In this document: positions 45,545-56,286 of the stretch, one piece after another
Layout: each line of letters starts with the position of its first letter
Numbering within the stretch: position 1 is the stretch's first letter
Assembly: GCA_004551485.1 (NCBI GenBank)
Contig: SBLD01000009.1
Coordinates: forward strand, 48,014-112,013
Source of the DNA: Billgrantia azerbaijanica
GTDB lineage: Bacteria; Pseudomonadota; Gammaproteobacteria; Pseudomonadales; Halomonadaceae
DNA: 64,000 nucleotides
Reading direction: 5' to 3'
The notes under the pieces: model-generated
Databases searched by the model: none
What the model saw: the letters and a program-made list of their open reading frames with translations, nothing else
What the model was told of the DNA's origin: nothing
Made by a program: the position numbers and the translations under genes

Positions 45545-47494
45545 TCAGCGCGACGGCAGCAGGTTCGTCACACCGCAGAGCTCGGCGGCGACCTTGAAGC
45601 GCCCAATCAGTCCCGACATCTCCCCCGCCTGGTCATCCAGGGAACGGCTCGCCGCGGCCACCTGCTCGACCAGGGCGGCGTTCTGCTGGGTGGTCTCCTC
45701 GAGCTGGGCGACCGCCTGGTTGATCTGCTCGATGCCCGTCGACTGCTCGACGGTGGCGGCCGACATGTCGGTGACCAGGTCGGCGACCTGACGCACCTCG
45801 CGGCTGATCTCCGCCAGCGCCTCGTGAGTCTGGGTGACCAGGCCGTCGCCCTTGGCCACGCGCTGGGTGCTGTTGTCGACCAGCCGGCGGATCCGCTCGG
45901 CCTCCTCGGCGCTGCGGCTCGCCAGCTTGCGCACTTCGCTGGCCACCACCGCGAAGCCGCGACCGTGCTCGCCGGCCCGCGCCGCCTCCACCGAGGCGTT
46001 GAGCGCCAGCAGGTTGGTCTGGAAGGCGATGCTGTCGATCGCCTCGACGATGGCGGTGATCTGTCGGTTGGCCTCGTGGATCCGGCCCATGGCGTCACGC
46101 GCCTCGGCGGCCACCTGGCTCGCCTGCTCGGCCCGCGCGACCGACCGTTCGCTCATGCGCTGGGCCTCGCGGGCGTTGTCGGCGGACTGGCGCACCGTGG
46201 AGGTGATCTGCTCCATGCTGGTGGCAGTCTCCACCAGCGACGCGGACTGCTCCTCGGTGCGGCCCGCCAGGTCCTGGTTGCCCTGGGCGATCTCGCCGCT
46301 CGCCGAGGTGACCCCGCCAGCGCCGCGCTGAATGCTCGCCACCAGCGCCTCCATGCTCGCCGTGGAGGTGTTGAACGCCGCATAGAGGCGGGAGAGCTCG
46401 TCGCTGCCCGGCACCGGCAGTCGCTGGGTCAGGTCGCCGCCGCGCTCGGCGATCAGGGTGAGGGCCTGGCGCAGCGGCCCCACGATGCTGCGCACCAGCA
46501 GGGTAGCGAGCAGCAGGGCACTGCCGATGGCGAGGCCGGCGAACAGCGCGAAGCGCCACAGCTCGCCCCGGGCGTCGGCAGCCAGCGCATCGGCCTCGCT
46601 CCGCACGCCGGCCGCCATGGCCTGCTCCACCGCCTTGAGGCGTTCGATCTTGCCGGTCTGCAGCTCGAACCAGCGCGCGGCGTCGAGACCGTAGCCACCA
46701 TTGATGCCCTGGCTAATGGCGATCTGGCGCATCGTGGTCAGACGGGTGGCATCCTCATGCGCCTCGGTGGCGTCGCGATAGCGTTCGCTCATCGCCGCGC
46801 TGGCCAGGTTCAGGAAGCTCTCCTCGAAGGCCGAGGCCTCTCCGAGCAGCTGCAGGAAGCGGTAGTAGGTCTGCGGCGGCATACGGTTGGCGGCGAAGGC
46901 GCCGGCGAGCAACGCCCGCTCGATCCCCGCCGTCTCCTTGAGCTCCATCAGTGCCGTATAGGCACCGAGGTCGCGCGACAACCGCCCGGCATCGACACCG
47001 GAGGTCAGGCGGCTGGCGACCTCCAGCAGCGTACCGTTGATGTTGCTGTAGTAGTCGAGGGAGGCCATCGGCTTGATGTCCACCGCGTCGATGCGGGCCC
47101 GCATGGCGGCGAGTTCGTCGAGCCAGCCGTCGACCCGACTGGAGAGCTCGGCCACGCGGGCATCGCCGCTCGTGTCCACCGCCGAGCGAATGGTGCGGAA
47201 GGCCGCCAACTGCTCGTCCACCCGGACGCGCTGCGCGGCGAGGCGCTGGCCGAAAGCCTCGCCGCGGCTGTTCAGATAGCCCGACGACAGGCCACGTTCG
47301 ACCTGGAGCTCGTGTACCAGGTCGCCCGTGCCGTTGGTCAAGCGGGTCATCCTTTCGACCGCGGCCATGTCGGCGGCCAGTTGCTGGCGCTCGAGGATGC
47401 CGCTGCCCGCCAGCCAGGCGATGACGAGAATGGGAAGGGCCAGCGCAAGCAGGAACTTGCGCGACATGGGGATGCGATGTAGGAACTGGGTCAT
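45545..47494 (-). CDS. Methyl-accepting chemotaxis protein with NIT sensor domain
   Basis: A 649-residue transmembrane receptor. First membrane helix at about residues 13-31; periplasmic NIT-type sensor with [18 protein letters not shown] near residues 58-75; second membrane helix at about 319-337; HAMP; then the MCP signalling domain with the hairpin tip [41 protein letters not shown] in pattern near 492-532. NIT domains are thought to sense nitrate or nitrite. No C-terminal CheR-binding pentapeptide is present. No chemotaxis kinase gene is in the window. Confidence 0.88.
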   Translation of the reverse strand: MTQFLHRIPMSRKFLLALALPILVIAWLAGSGILERQQLAADMAAVERMTRLTNGTGDLVHELQVERGLSSGYLNSRGEAFGQRLAAQRVRVDEQLAAFRTIRSAVDTSGDARVAELSSRVDGWLDELAAMRARIDAVDIKPMASLDYYSNINGTLLEVASRLTSGVDAGRLSRDLGAYTALMELKETAGIERALLAGAFAANRMPPQTYYRFLQLLGEASAFEESFLNLASAAMSERYRDATEAHEDATRLTTMRQIAISQGINGGYGLDAARWFELQTGKIERLKAVEQAMAAGVRSEADALAADARGELWRFALFAGLAIGSALLLATLLVRSIVGPLRQALTLIAERGGDLTQRLPVPGSDELSRLYAAFNTSTASMEALVASIQRGAGGVTSASGEIAQGNQDLAGRTEEQSASLVETATSMEQITSTVRQSADNAREAQRMSERSVARAEQASQVAAEARDAMGRIHEANRQITAIVEAIDSIAFQTNLLALNASVEAARAGEHGRGFAVVASEVRKLASRSAEEAERIRRLVDNSTQRVAKGDGLVTQTHEALAEISREVRQVADLVTDMSAATVEQSTGIEQINQAVAQLEETTQQNAALVEQVAAASRSLDDQAGEMSGLIGRFKVAAELCGVTNLLPSR

Positions 47495-47827
47495 GGGGGT
47501 ACCTGCCGAAGCTGGGTGATATCAACAATGACGGCGTCGTGAGTCTGGGCGTGCGCGATAGTTGTTGTGATATCAGCCGGCTGTTCCACGGGACCGCGCC
47601 GCCGGGCGGCGCGGTCGGGCGCAGGGGCTGCGCAGTCTCACTTCCTTTCGGCCGCCGGACGCCAGGCTTGAGCATTGCCGTCAGGAAACCACCGAAAAAT
47701 TGACCGGCATCAGTCGCGAGCGCCGCCGACGCCCGGGCCGCGAGGGGTTGTGCGACCGCTACACGAACCGCACATCAGCGAGTAGGCTGGTAGGTACTCA
47801 TTCATCGCCCTCCACGGAGGTTATGCC
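47495..47827. other. Intergenic region between chemoreceptor and pncA genes
   Basis: About 330 bases between divergent start codons. No ORF, repeat or recognisable operator was found; it presumably holds both promoters. CACGGAGG lies just before the pncA start. Confidence 0.5.
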
Positions 47828-48394
47828 ATGACGAGGCACGTCGATTACGGCACCCGCGATGCCCTGCTGGTCGTGGACATGCAGAACGACTTCTGCGAAG
47901 GCGGTGCCCTGGCCGTGACGGGCGGCACCGCGCTGGTGCCAGGCATCAATGCGGAAATCCAGGCCGCACGCGAGGCCGGCGCCCTGGTGCTCGCCTCCCG
48001 CGACTGGCATCCCGTCGACCATGTGAGCTTCCAGCACCGCGGCGGCCCCTGGCCGGTGCACTGCGTGCAGGACACCCCCGGCGCGGCCTTCCACCCGGGG
48101 CTCGCCCTGCCCGATGAAACCATTCGCGTCAGCAAGGCCACCGCCTTCGATGCCGACGCCTACTCCGCCTTCGACGGCACGGGCCTGGGCGGCTACCTGC
48201 GCGACCGCGGCGTGACACGCGTGGTGGTATGCGGCCTGGCGATGGACGTCTGCGTGCAGGCCACCGCCCGGGATGCACGCCAGGAAGGGTTCGATGTCGT
48301 GTTGCTCGAGCGGCTGACCGAACCGGTCGACCCCGAAGCGCGCGGGCGCTGCCGCGAGGAGCTGGAACAGGCGGGCATCGAGGTCCGCGCATGA
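47828..48394 (+). CDS. pncA: Nicotinamidase
   Basis: A 188-residue isochorismatase-fold amidase with the catalytic triad Asp17 (VVDMQNDF), Lys103 (RVSKATAFDADAYSAF) and Cys142 (CGLAMDVCV); metal ligands are expected at Asp59 and His61 (SRDWHP). It converts nicotinamide to nicotinate for NAD salvage. Its stop overlaps the start of pncB, the next enzyme of the same pathway. Confidence 0.91.
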   Translation: MTRHVDYGTRDALLVVDMQNDFCEGGALAVTGGTALVPGINAEIQAAREAGALVLASRDWHPVDHVSFQHRGGPWPVHCVQDTPGAAFHPGLALPDETIRVSKATAFDADAYSAFDGTGLGGYLRDRGVTRVVVCGLAMDVCVQATARDARQEGFDVVLLERLTEPVDPEARGRCREELEQAGIEVRA

Positions 48395-49746
48395 ACGACA
48401 TGACCGAGAAAAGCGCCTTCCACGTCGATGACGGCGACCTGGCGCTGCTCACCGACCTCTACCAGTTGACCATGCTGCAGGCCTACTGGAAGGAGGGCAT
48501 GGCCGAGCGCGCCACTTTCAGCCTCTACTTCCGCAAGCTGCCACCGACACGGCGCTTCATGCTCGCCTGCGGCCAGCAATATGCCGCCGAGCTGGCCACG
48601 CGGCTGCGCTTCAGCGAGGCGCATCGCGCCCGGCTCGCCGAGACCGGCACCTTCGACGACGCCTTCCTCGACTGGCTGGGCGGCTTCCGCTTCTCGGGCG
48701 ATATCTGGACGCTTCCGGAGGGCACGCCGGTGTTCGAGAACGAGCCCTTCATGGAGGTGGACGCCCCCATCGCCGAGGCGCAGCTGCTGGAGAGTCTGGT
48801 CATGAACCTGGTGCAGCTGGAGACCGTACTCGCCTCCAAGGCGGTGCGCATCGTCATGGCCGCCCGCGGGCGGCCGGTGGTCGACTTCGGCCTGCGTCGC
48901 ATGCACGGCGTGGACGCGGCGGTGCGCGGGGTGCGTGCCTATCGCACGGCGGGGCTCGCCGGCACCAGCAACGTGCTCGGCGGGCTGCGCCACGACCTGC
49001 CGCTGCGCGGCACCATGGCGCACAGCTACATCCTCGCCCATGACAACGAGCGCGAGGCGTTTCGCGCCTTTGCCCGCCACTACCCCGGTACCACCCTGCT
49101 GGTGGACACCCACGATACCCTGGCGGGCGTGGACAAGGTGATCGAGCTGATGGCCGAGGAGCCCGAACTGCGCGTCGCCGCCATCCGGCTGGACTCCGGC
49201 GACCTCGGCGAGCTCGCCCACCGCTCCCGGGAGCGGCTCGACGCGGCCGGCCATACGGACGTGAAGATCATCGCCAGCAGCGGCCTCGACGAGCACAAGA
49301 TCGCCGCCCTGCTCGACGACAACGCCCCCATCGACGCCTTCGGCGTGGGCACCGAGATGGGGGTGTCCGCCGACGCCCCGGTGATCGACCTCTCCTACAA
49401 GCTCGTCGAATACGCCGGCACCCCGCGAGTCAAGCACTCCACGGGCAAGATCAACCTGCCCGGCCGCAAGCAGCTCTATCGGCGCCGCGACGCCGCGGGC
49501 CGTCTTGCCGGGGATGTCATTGCCCGGCGCGACGAGACCATCGAGGACGCCGAGCCGCTGCTGGTACCACTGGTGCGGCAGGGGCGACTGGACACCGCGG
49601 CCATGGCGCTTGCCAGCGACGCCCGTGAGCGCGTCAGACGCTCACTCGATGCCATGCCCGAGACGCTCAAGCGGCTCGCGTCAGGCCAGGCCGACTACCC
49701 GATCGAACTCGGCCCGGAACTCGCGCAGCTGCGCTCCCGTACCTGA
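48391..49746 (+). CDS. pncB: Nicotinate phosphoribosyltransferase
   Basis: A 451-residue enzyme that makes nicotinate mononucleotide from nicotinate and PRPP with ATP. Family segments are LLTDLYQLTMLQAYW at the start, ARGRPVVDFGLRR, GTMAHSYILAHDNE, LLVDTHDT, RLDSGDLGELA and AFGVGTEMGVSAD. It is translationally coupled to pncA through an ATGA overlap, giving a two-step NAD salvage operon. Confidence 0.91.
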   Translation: MNDMTEKSAFHVDDGDLALLTDLYQLTMLQAYWKEGMAERATFSLYFRKLPPTRRFMLACGQQYAAELATRLRFSEAHRARLAETGTFDDAFLDWLGGFRFSGDIWTLPEGTPVFENEPFMEVDAPIAEAQLLESLVMNLVQLETVLASKAVRIVMAARGRPVVDFGLRRMHGVDAAVRGVRAYRTAGLAGTSNVLGGLRHDLPLRGTMAHSYILAHDNEREAFRAFARHYPGTTLLVDTHDTLAGVDKVIELMAEEPELRVAAIRLDSGDLGELAHRSRERLDAAGHTDVKIIASSGLDEHKIAALLDDNAPIDAFGVGTEMGVSADAPVIDLSYKLVEYAGTPRVKHSTGKINLPGRKQLYRRRDAAGRLAGDVIARRDETIEDAEPLLVPLVRQGRLDTAAMALASDARERVRRSLDAMPETLKRLASGQADYPIELGPELAQLRSRT

Positions 49747-49803
49747 CGCGAGGCCGTGGCGGCCGGCGGTGCCGGCGGTGGTGCCGGCCGCCACGGCCAC
49801 CCG

Positions 49804-50364
49804 TCAGCTCAGCAGGGCGTGGAACTGCCGAAGCCACTCGGGGTGGGCCGGCCAGGCCGGCGCGGTGACCAGCCGTCCCGAGGTCACCGCCTGGTCGATG
49901 CCGATTTCCGCATAGTCGCCGCCGGCCAGGCGCACTTCCGGGGCGCAGGCCGGATAGGCCGAGACGCGATGCCCCTCGAGCGACACCGCCGCCGCCAGCA
50001 GCTGCGCCCCGTGGCAGATGGCAGCGATCGGCTTGTCGTGCTCGATGAAGTGGCGCACCTGCTCGAGCACTCGCTCGTCGAGACGCAGGTACTCCGGCGC
50101 CCGGCCGCCGGGAATCACCAGGCCGTCGTAGTCGGCCAGCTCGACCTCGGCGAAGGTGGCATTGAGGGTGAAGTCGTGCCCCGGCTTCTCGGAATAGGTC
50201 TGGTCGCCCTCGAAATCGTGCACGGCGGTGCGCACCTTGTCGCCCTCGCGCTTGTCGGGACAGACGGCATCCACGCCGTGGCCCATGGCCTGGAGGGCCT
50301 GGAAGGGCACCATGATCTCGTAGTCCTCGACGTAGTCACCGGCGATCAGCAGCAGTCTGGCCAT
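49804..50364 (-). CDS. DJ-1/PfpI family protein
   Basis: A 186-residue class I glutamine-amidotransferase-like protein with the nucleophile elbow [11 protein letters not shown] (Cys117, His118) and [16 protein letters not shown]-1/PfpI members act as proteases, chaperones or deglycase-like stress proteins; the close spacing of Cys-His fits the PfpI subgroup. GAGGAGAT precedes the start. It is convergent with pncB. Confidence 0.83.
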   Translation of the reverse strand: MARLLLIAGDYVEDYEIMVPFQALQAMGHGVDAVCPDKREGDKVRTAVHDFEGDQTYSEKPGHDFTLNATFAEVELADYDGLVIPGGRAPEYLRLDERVLEQVRHFIEHDKPIAAICHGAQLLAAAVSLEGHRVSAYPACAPEVRLAGGDYAEIGIDQAVTSGRLVTAPAWPAHPEWLRQFHALLS

Positions 50365-50524
50365 GGGAATCTCCTCGTGCGAAAGGCGCCTGGGGAATGT
50401 GACGGCATGCAATCGCAAGCCTAGTCGAGCCGGCCGACAGCGCAAATTCCGTGCATGGCGGAACCCGCTGACGGCGTAGCGTTCCCATCCCTGACGCCCG
50501 CTCGTCCCCCGCCGGGAACCTCGT

Positions 50525-51193
50525 ATGCCGACGCTTCACGTCTCCGCTCGCCTTGCCCTGCTCGCCATGCTGCTGGTGCTGCTGCCAACCGGGCCGGCGT
50601 TCGCCAGCGAGCCCGTGCCCTTTGCTGCCCGCTACCGGCTGGAAGTGCGCGGCGGGCCCGATGCCACCATCGACCACCGCCTGGCCCGCGAGGGGCATCA
50701 CTGGCTCAGCGCAATGCGCGGAACCGCGGCCTTGGCCCGCGGCGAGGAGCGCAGCCGCTTCGTGATCGCCGGCGACGACGTGCAGCCGCTCTACTACGCC
50801 AGCGGCTACTCGCTGCTGGGCATGGGCCAGCGCTACCGGCTCACGCCCGACGCGCTGCGTGAGCGGCCCGACCGGCTGACGGCGCTGTTCACCCTCTCTC
50901 GACGGGCAGCCGCCGGCGCCTGCACCGACACCTGCCGCCTCGCCTATCAGGACCACCGCGGCGACGAGGAGACGCTCGAGTACCGCATACTGGCCCGCGA
51001 GCGGCTGAGCCTGCCGGCCGGCGACTTCGAGACCGTGCCGGTGGAGGCCACCCATCCCGACAAGCCCGACCGGCGCCTGGTGCTGCACTTCCACCCGGAG
51101 CTGCCCGGCCTGCTGCTGGCCGCCGACTATTACCGCAAGGGCGAACGCCGCAGCCGCCTCACGCTGATCGCCCTCGACACGGGCCCACCCTGA
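50525..51193 (+). CDS. DUF3108 domain-containing exported protein
   Basis: A 222-residue protein with a signal peptide (residues 1-27, cleavage near AFAS-E). The mature part begins [13 protein letters not shown] and ends [32 protein letters not shown] in pattern, as in DUF3108 proteins, which are predicted beta-rich periplasmic or outer-membrane-associated proteins. Two Cys near residues 132 and 136 may form a disulfide. Function is unknown. Confidence 0.78.
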   Translation: MPTLHVSARLALLAMLLVLLPTGPAFASEPVPFAARYRLEVRGGPDATIDHRLAREGHHWLSAMRGTAALARGEERSRFVIAGDDVQPLYYASGYSLLGMGQRYRLTPDALRERPDRLTALFTLSRRAAAGACTDTCRLAYQDHRGDEETLEYRILARERLSLPAGDFETVPVEATHPDKPDRRLVLHFHPELPGLLLAADYYRKGERRSRLTLIALDTGPP

Positions 51194-51239
51194 CGCCCCC
51201 AGGGCCATGCCGTACCCTCATGGGCTGTCGCGACGACGC

Positions 51240-53300
51240 TCAGAACTCCGTCCACTCGTCGGTGACCTCGGCGCCACTCTCCTCTGCGTCGCGTCGCGGC
51301 CGACGCGGCTGTGCCGGGGTCGGCAGGCGCGGCACCGACGCTGCCGATGCGTTCGACCGCCATGCGCCGGCGTGCGACTCGCCCAGCACGAAGGTGTCGA
51401 CCAGTTCGCTGAGCTGCGAGGCCTGACGCTTCATTTCAGACGCCGCCGACCGATTCTGCTCGACCAGCGCCGCATTCTGCTGCGTCATGGAGTCCATCTC
51501 GGCAACGGCCCGGTTCACCTCCTCGATACCGCCGGTCTGTTCATTGATGCCCGAATCGATCTCCATCATGACATCCGTCACCCGGGTGACGTCATGCAGG
51601 ATCTCCTGCATGGCGTGGCCCGCCCGCTTGACGATCTCACTGCCTTCATCGACCTGACTGACCGACTGCTGGATCAAGGCAGCAATCTGCTGCGAGGCCT
51701 CGGCCGACTTATTTGCCAGCGAGCGCACCTCCTGGGCCACCACGGCGAACCCGCGGCCGTGTTCGCCGGCCCTTGCCGCCTCGACCGAGGCATTCAGCGC
51801 CAGGATGTTCGTCTGGAAGGCAATGGCGTCGATCAGTGAAATGATGTCCTCGATCTCCTTGGCCGACCGGCTTATCCTCCCCATGGTGGCTTCCATGGTC
51901 TCCATGGATTCGGCACCGCGTTCGACCGTGGTCCTGGTGGTCGTCGTCAGCTGGCTGGCCTGAACGGTGGACTCCTGACAGTGTTTCGACGTGGTCGCGA
52001 TCTCCTCCATGGCTGACGCCGTTTCCTGCAGGCTGGCCGCCGCCTGCTCGGTTCTCGACGCCAGGTCCTCGCTGCCCTGCGAAACCTCTCCCGAGGCGAA
52101 GTTCACCGAGTAGGCGCTATCACGCACCCGCTTCAACGTCTCCTGCATCCGCTCGGCAAAGGCATTGAACTGCTCGGCCACGTCACCGATCTCATCGCGT
52201 GACATCACCGGAATCCGCTTGGTCAGGTCGCCCTCACCCTGTGCGATGTCACGCATGGCACCAGCAGTCGAGCGCAGCGGACGGGTGATGCGCCGGGAGA
52301 TGACGCTCGCCAGCACGATGGTCACCAGCACGGCCACCGCCATTGCCGACAGGTAGCCCACGAGAGAGCCCCAGGCGCTGCTTCTCAATGCCTCCGCCTT
52401 GGCAATCTTCTCCCGGACCACGGCCTCTTCCACTTCCATCAGGCGATCGATCTTGACCGTCTGCCAATCGAACCATTGGCGAGGGTCGACCCCATAGCCG
52501 CCGTCGACACCGGCATTCATGAAGCGTTGGCGAAGCGTCTCCACCCGGTCGATTTCAGGGCCACTCAGTTGCTCATCCAACAGCTCACGAATGTCGGCAT
52601 TGAAAAAGGCCCGCGCATTGCTGATCGCCCCCTTGATCTCCCCGGCCACTTCCAGGTATTGGCTGTAACCCGCCTGGTCGATGGCATCGTTGCCGAAAGC
52701 GCCCGCCAGAATCGCCCGTTCGATACCGGAAAGTTCCTGCGCGCGCATCAGGCTGTAGTAGCCGCTCAGGTCACGGGCCACGTCCGCGTCACTGGCCAGG
52801 TGCGAGAGCCTGCCGATGGACTCGATCAGCACGGCATTGAGCTCGGTGTAGAAGCGCGCCCCCTCGCTGCTCGACACCTGCAAGCCGTCCACGCGATCAC
52901 GCAGCGGGCCCATGTCCTCAAGGCGTTGCCCGGCATCCCGAACGAGACTTGAAAACGCCGGGTCGTCGAGCTCGTTCACCACCGCATCCAGCCGAGACAG
53001 CATCTGCTCGACGGCTTGGCCAGTGTTTTCACGCTGCTGGTCAAGCTCACGCTCGAACAGCTCGCCGCCGGTGGAGACATAGACCGCCGTCCGCCCTCGC
53101 TCACGCTGCGATTCATACACGACCTGCCCCGACAGCTCGGCCATTTCCGCCAGCATCTTGACCGTTTCCGCCTCCTGTGCTTCCTGGAAGCGGCCAAGCG
53201 ACTCGTTGCCCATGGCGATCACCATGGCAGTCAAGGGGATGCCGATCATGACGGCGATCTTTCTGCCCACGGAGAGATCGGAAATTCTGAAGCGATGCAT
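51240..53300 (-). CDS. Methyl-accepting chemotaxis protein with NIT domain and CheR-binding tail
   Basis: A 686-residue receptor: membrane helix near the start, NIT-like sensor with [17 protein letters not shown] (near 53-69), second membrane helix at about 315-335, HAMP, and an MCP domain with [40 protein letters not shown] in pattern. After a Pro/Arg-rich linker the protein ends DEWTEF, a fit to the xWxxF pentapeptide that tethers the methyltransferase CheR and methylesterase CheB. It differs from the chemoreceptor at 45545-47494, which lacks this tail. Confidence 0.88.
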   Translation of the reverse strand: MHRFRISDLSVGRKIAVMIGIPLTAMVIAMGNESLGRFQEAQEAETVKMLAEMAELSGQVVYESQRERGRTAVYVSTGGELFERELDQQRENTGQAVEQMLSRLDAVVNELDDPAFSSLVRDAGQRLEDMGPLRDRVDGLQVSSSEGARFYTELNAVLIESIGRLSHLASDADVARDLSGYYSLMRAQELSGIERAILAGAFGNDAIDQAGYSQYLEVAGEIKGAISNARAFFNADIRELLDEQLSGPEIDRVETLRQRFMNAGVDGGYGVDPRQWFDWQTVKIDRLMEVEEAVVREKIAKAEALRSSAWGSLVGYLSAMAVAVLVTIVLASVISRRITRPLRSTAGAMRDIAQGEGDLTKRIPVMSRDEIGDVAEQFNAFAERMQETLKRVRDSAYSVNFASGEVSQGSEDLASRTEQAAASLQETASAMEEIATTSKHCQESTVQASQLTTTTRTTVERGAESMETMEATMGRISRSAKEIEDIISLIDAIAFQTNILALNASVEAARAGEHGRGFAVVAQEVRSLANKSAEASQQIAALIQQSVSQVDEGSEIVKRAGHAMQEILHDVTRVTDVMMEIDSGINEQTGGIEEVNRAVAEMDSMTQQNAALVEQNRSAASEMKRQASQLSELVDTFVLGESHAGAWRSNASAASVPRLPTPAQPRRPRRDAEESGAEVTDEWTEF

Positions 53301-53631
53301 TCAGCCTCCTTGCTGATAACAATTTCAAAACACACGAAAACCTTGTGTTCCATGCCTACTCCAAAAGTAACATTACAGATACCTGTAAAGTACCGCTTTC
53401 ACGCTGCGCACAGCGCTGCGCGCTCTTATCGCACAGGCACTATCGCCATTGTCTCCCCTGGTGCCGTGGTCGGGCCCACAACGCACATCCCCAAGCGCAC
53501 CGCGCCCCCATCGGGTATCTCTCGCCCACGATTGGCCGGGCCGGCGGGTTCGGCTAGAGTGTGCCGTTTCGGTCCGCTCGCCGGCGGGCCGTCACGCCTT
53601 TTCGGACAAACCTGAGGAGAAGGGAATCACG
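53301..53631. other. Intergenic region before lysO
   Basis: About 330 bases between the chemoreceptor and the lysO start. It contains a TAGAGT-like -10 box near 53554 and CTGAGGAGAAGG before lysO. I looked for a lysine riboswitch core and did not see one. Confidence 0.45.
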
Positions 53632-54561
53632 ATGCTGAGCGGGCTTCTGCTCGTGCTGCTGCCGCTGCTGCTGGGCTATCTGGTGCCGGTGCGCCATGCC
53701 GGGGTGATGGGCGTGATCAACCGCGCCGTCAGCGCCACCATCTACCTCATCCTGCTGCTGATGGGGGTGAGCCTGGCCGGCCTCGACGACCTGGCTCGCC
53801 AGCTGTCGCGCATGGGAGGCCAGGCACTGCTGCTCTTCGCCCTGCTCTCCGCCTGCAACCTGGCGGCCCTGGCCTGGCTGTCGCGGCATCTCCGGCTCAG
53901 CGTCGATCCGTCCCGCGCGGTGACCGGCGCCCCGACCAGCAAGGTCGCCGCCCTGGCCGGCTCCTTTGCGCTGGTGGGCGTGGTGGTCGCCGGGGTCCTG
54001 ATGGGACTCGCCGCCGGCGCCCTGGGCGGCGACGAGGGATTGTTCGCCGCCGCCGAGCGTCTTGCCGAGTGGGTGCTCTACCTGCTGCTGGCGCTGATCG
54101 GCTGCCAGCTGCGCAATTCCGGCATGCCGCTGCGCCAGATCCTGCTCAACCGCCATGGCCTGGCCATCGCCGCCACCCTGGCGGCCAGCTCGCTGGTGGG
54201 CGGCCTGCTTGCCGCGCCGCTGCTGGCGCTGCCCTGGAACGAGGGGCTGGCGCTCGCCGCCGGCTTCGGCTGGTACTCGCTCTCCGGTATCCTGATCGGC
54301 GACGGTCTCGGCGCGCAGCTGGGTGGGGTGGCCTTCTTCAACGACCTGCTGCGCGAGCTCGCGGCCTTCGTGCTGATCCCGCTGACGATCCACCGCCGGA
54401 CACCGCTCGCCATCGGCTACGGCGGGGCGACGGCCATGGACTTCACACTGCCGGTGATCCAGCAGCACGGCGGCGTGGCCTGCGTGCCCGTGGCCGTGGT
54501 CTCAGGCTTCCTGCTGTCGCTGCTGTCACCGCCGCTGATCCTGTTCTTCCTGTCGCTGTAG
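53632..54561 (+). CDS. lysO: Lysine exporter LysO (DUF340 family)
   Basis: A 309-residue inner-membrane protein of about eight to ten helices, matching LysO/YbjE: LLLVLLPLLLGYLVP at the start, the core GFGWYSLSGILIGD and FFNDLLRELAAFVLIPL with its acidic residues, and GGATAMDFTLPVIQQHGG. LysO exports L-lysine and gives resistance to lysine analogues. AGGAGAAGG precedes the start at 53632. Confidence 0.87.
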   Translation: MLSGLLLVLLPLLLGYLVPVRHAGVMGVINRAVSATIYLILLLMGVSLAGLDDLARQLSRMGGQALLLFALLSACNLAALAWLSRHLRLSVDPSRAVTGAPTSKVAALAGSFALVGVVVAGVLMGLAAGALGGDEGLFAAAERLAEWVLYLLLALIGCQLRNSGMPLRQILLNRHGLAIAATLAASSLVGGLLAAPLLALPWNEGLALAAGFGWYSLSGILIGDGLGAQLGGVAFFNDLLRELAAFVLIPLTIHRRTPLAIGYGGATAMDFTLPVIQQHGGVACVPVAVVSGFLLSLLSPPLILFFLSL

Positions 54562-54601
54562 GAGCGCCCCGGGCAGGGGTCGCCGTGGGACAAAGGGAGA
54601 C

Positions 54602-54706
54602 GGGGACAGGTCGAAGAGCAGGTCATTTGCCATGGATGGCAAATGTAGCGTCCAGGGAAGGATTCATAGCGCCTCATCGACAGTCCGGCGCCCCGGGACC
54701 TGTCGA
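54602..54706. repeat. Palindromic intergenic element
   Basis: Outer arms GACAGGTC (54605-54612) and GACCTGTC (54697-54704) enclose a perfect inner palindrome CATTTGCCAT-GG-ATGGCAAATG (54624-54645). The layout resembles multicopy intergenic elements of Halomonas genomes, from memory only; copy number needs a genome search. It lies between lysO and the histidine kinase gene. Confidence 0.55.
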
Positions 54707-54767
54707 CGGATTCACCCCGAGCGACAAGGCTCATAGCGATAGCCCTCCGCGGCCCGAAGCAAAGGCT

Positions 54768-54805
54768 TGCAAACTGCGTGCACCTTTCCTGACCATTGGC
54801 TGCAT
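54768..54805 (+). promoter_or_regulatory. 11-bp-phased TGCA direct repeats before the kinase gene
   Basis: TGCAA (54768), TGCAC (54779), TGACC (54790) and TGCAT (54801) start exactly 11 bp apart, one of them degenerate. The same array, better conserved, lies at 57024-57061 before the spy-like gene. OmpR-family regulators bind direct repeats with about one helical turn spacing, so this is likely the site for the regulator encoded at 56287. Confidence 0.6.
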
Positions 54806-54854
54806 CACCGTCGCCGATACTGCGGCGCGACCGTTCCGCTGCCGAGCACTGCCC

Positions 54855-56273
54855 ATGGCCCTACGCCTGCCCCGCCCCGCCGTGTCGCGCCTGGGCGTCA
54901 AGCTGTTCCTGATCATCCTGCTGGTCAACGTGGTGATCGCCGGCCTGGTGTTTCTCGCCGTGTCGCGCAGCCTCGACCGTGGCTTCATCGAGTATCTGGA
55001 GACCACCCAGGCCAACCGCGCCGAGACCCTCGCCGAGGGGCTCGGCGCGGAGTGGGCGCGCCGCGGCGGCTGGCAGTGGCTGCGCGACTCCCCGCCGGCC
55101 TGGCAGCGCCTGGTACGCCAGCAGCTGTGGCCCGGCGAACGTCACCCGCCACGCGGCATCGAGCGCCGCCTGGGCGACGCCCGCGACTTCGTGCTGCACG
55201 ATGCCGACGGCCTGCCAGTGATCGGGCTGCCGCCCGACAAGCGAGGCAATGCCGCCGAACTGGAGTGGCTGCCCATCCTCCACGATGGTGAACGGGTCGG
55301 CACTCTCGGCTATCGCCCGCCCCGCCAGCTGGTGGCGCGCATGGAGCGCGTCTTCCTGAAGCGCCAGCAGCGCAACCTGGGCATCATCGTCGCCGCCCTG
55401 GGGCTCGCCTCGCTGCTGCTCGCCGGCGCCCTGGCCTGGTGGCTGGGGCGGCGCACCCACGGCATGGCCGTGGCCACCCGCCGCCTCACCGAGGGCGACT
55501 ACGGCATCCGCCTGCCCGAGCGCGGCCGCGACGAGCTCTCGCGCCTCGCCCACCACTTCAACGTCCTGGCGGCAACGCTCGAGGCGAGCCGCGAGGCGCG
55601 CAGCCGCTGGGTCTCGGACATCGCCCACGAGCTGCGCACCCCGCTTGCCGTGCTGCGCGGCGAGATCGAGGCGATGCAGGACGGCATCCGCACGCTGGAT
55701 GCCGACGGCCTGCGCTCCCTCGGCCAGGAGGTGGGCCAGCTCGAGCGCCTGGTCGCCGACCTGCGCCTGCTCTCGCAGAGCGACGCCGGCGCCCTCGAGG
55801 TCCAGCTCGCCCCGCTCGACCTGGCCGAGAACCTGGGCACGCGTCTCGCGGAGGCCCGCGGCTGGCTCGACGACAGCGACCTGTCGCTCACCACCGCCAT
55901 CCGGGGCCCGGCGTGGATCCGCGGCGATGGCCGGCGCCTGCGCCAGCTGTGGACCAACCTGCTCGATAACAGCTGCGCCTACACCCGCGCGCCGGGCCGG
56001 CTCGAGGTGCGCCTCGCGGTGGTCGACGACCGGGTGCGCGTCACCTGGCAGGACAGCGCACCCGGTGTGCCTCCCGAGGCCATGGGCCGACTCACCGAGC
56101 GGCTCTATCGCGTCGAGGGCTCGCGCAGCCGGGCCAGCGGCGGCAGCGGCCTGGGCCTGTCCATTGCCAGCGCCCTGGTCAAGACGCACGGCGGCACCTT
56201 CGAGGCCTCCGCCTCGCCGCTCGGTGGGCTATGCTGGACCCTCGAGTTTCCCCGGCTCGCCACGGCCGACTGA
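54855..56273 (+). CDS. baeS: Sensor histidine kinase, BaeS-like
   Basis: A 472-residue kinase: membrane helix at residues 14-36, a periplasmic region (about 37-172), second helix at 174-196, HAMP (about 197-250), the dimer helix with phosphoacceptor His258 (DIAHELRTPLAVLRGE), and a catalytic domain with N-box LLDNSCAYT and GGSGLGLSIA. This organisation and the downstream OmpR-type regulator and Spy-like gene fit the BaeSR/CpxAR envelope-stress group; BaeS is the better match by sequence. The start lacks a strong site and follows 11-bp-phased repeats. Confidence 0.82.
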   Translation: MALRLPRPAVSRLGVKLFLIILLVNVVIAGLVFLAVSRSLDRGFIEYLETTQANRAETLAEGLGAEWARRGGWQWLRDSPPAWQRLVRQQLWPGERHPPRGIERRLGDARDFVLHDADGLPVIGLPPDKRGNAAELEWLPILHDGERVGTLGYRPPRQLVARMERVFLKRQQRNLGIIVAALGLASLLLAGALAWWLGRRTHGMAVATRRLTEGDYGIRLPERGRDELSRLAHHFNVLAATLEASREARSRWVSDIAHELRTPLAVLRGEIEAMQDGIRTLDADGLRSLGQEVGQLERLVADLRLLSQSDAGALEVQLAPLDLAENLGTRLAEARGWLDDSDLSLTTAIRGPAWIRGDGRRLRQLWTNLLDNSCAYTRAPGRLEVRLAVVDDRVRVTWQDSAPGVPPEAMGRLTERLYRVEGSRSRASGGSGLGLSIASALVKTHGGTFEASASPLGGLCWTLEFPRLATAD

Positions 56274-56286
56274 CAAGGAAGAGCCC

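Noticed and set aside
53301-53631. Possible lysine riboswitch before lysO
   Set aside because: The conserved lysine riboswitch core segments were not found.
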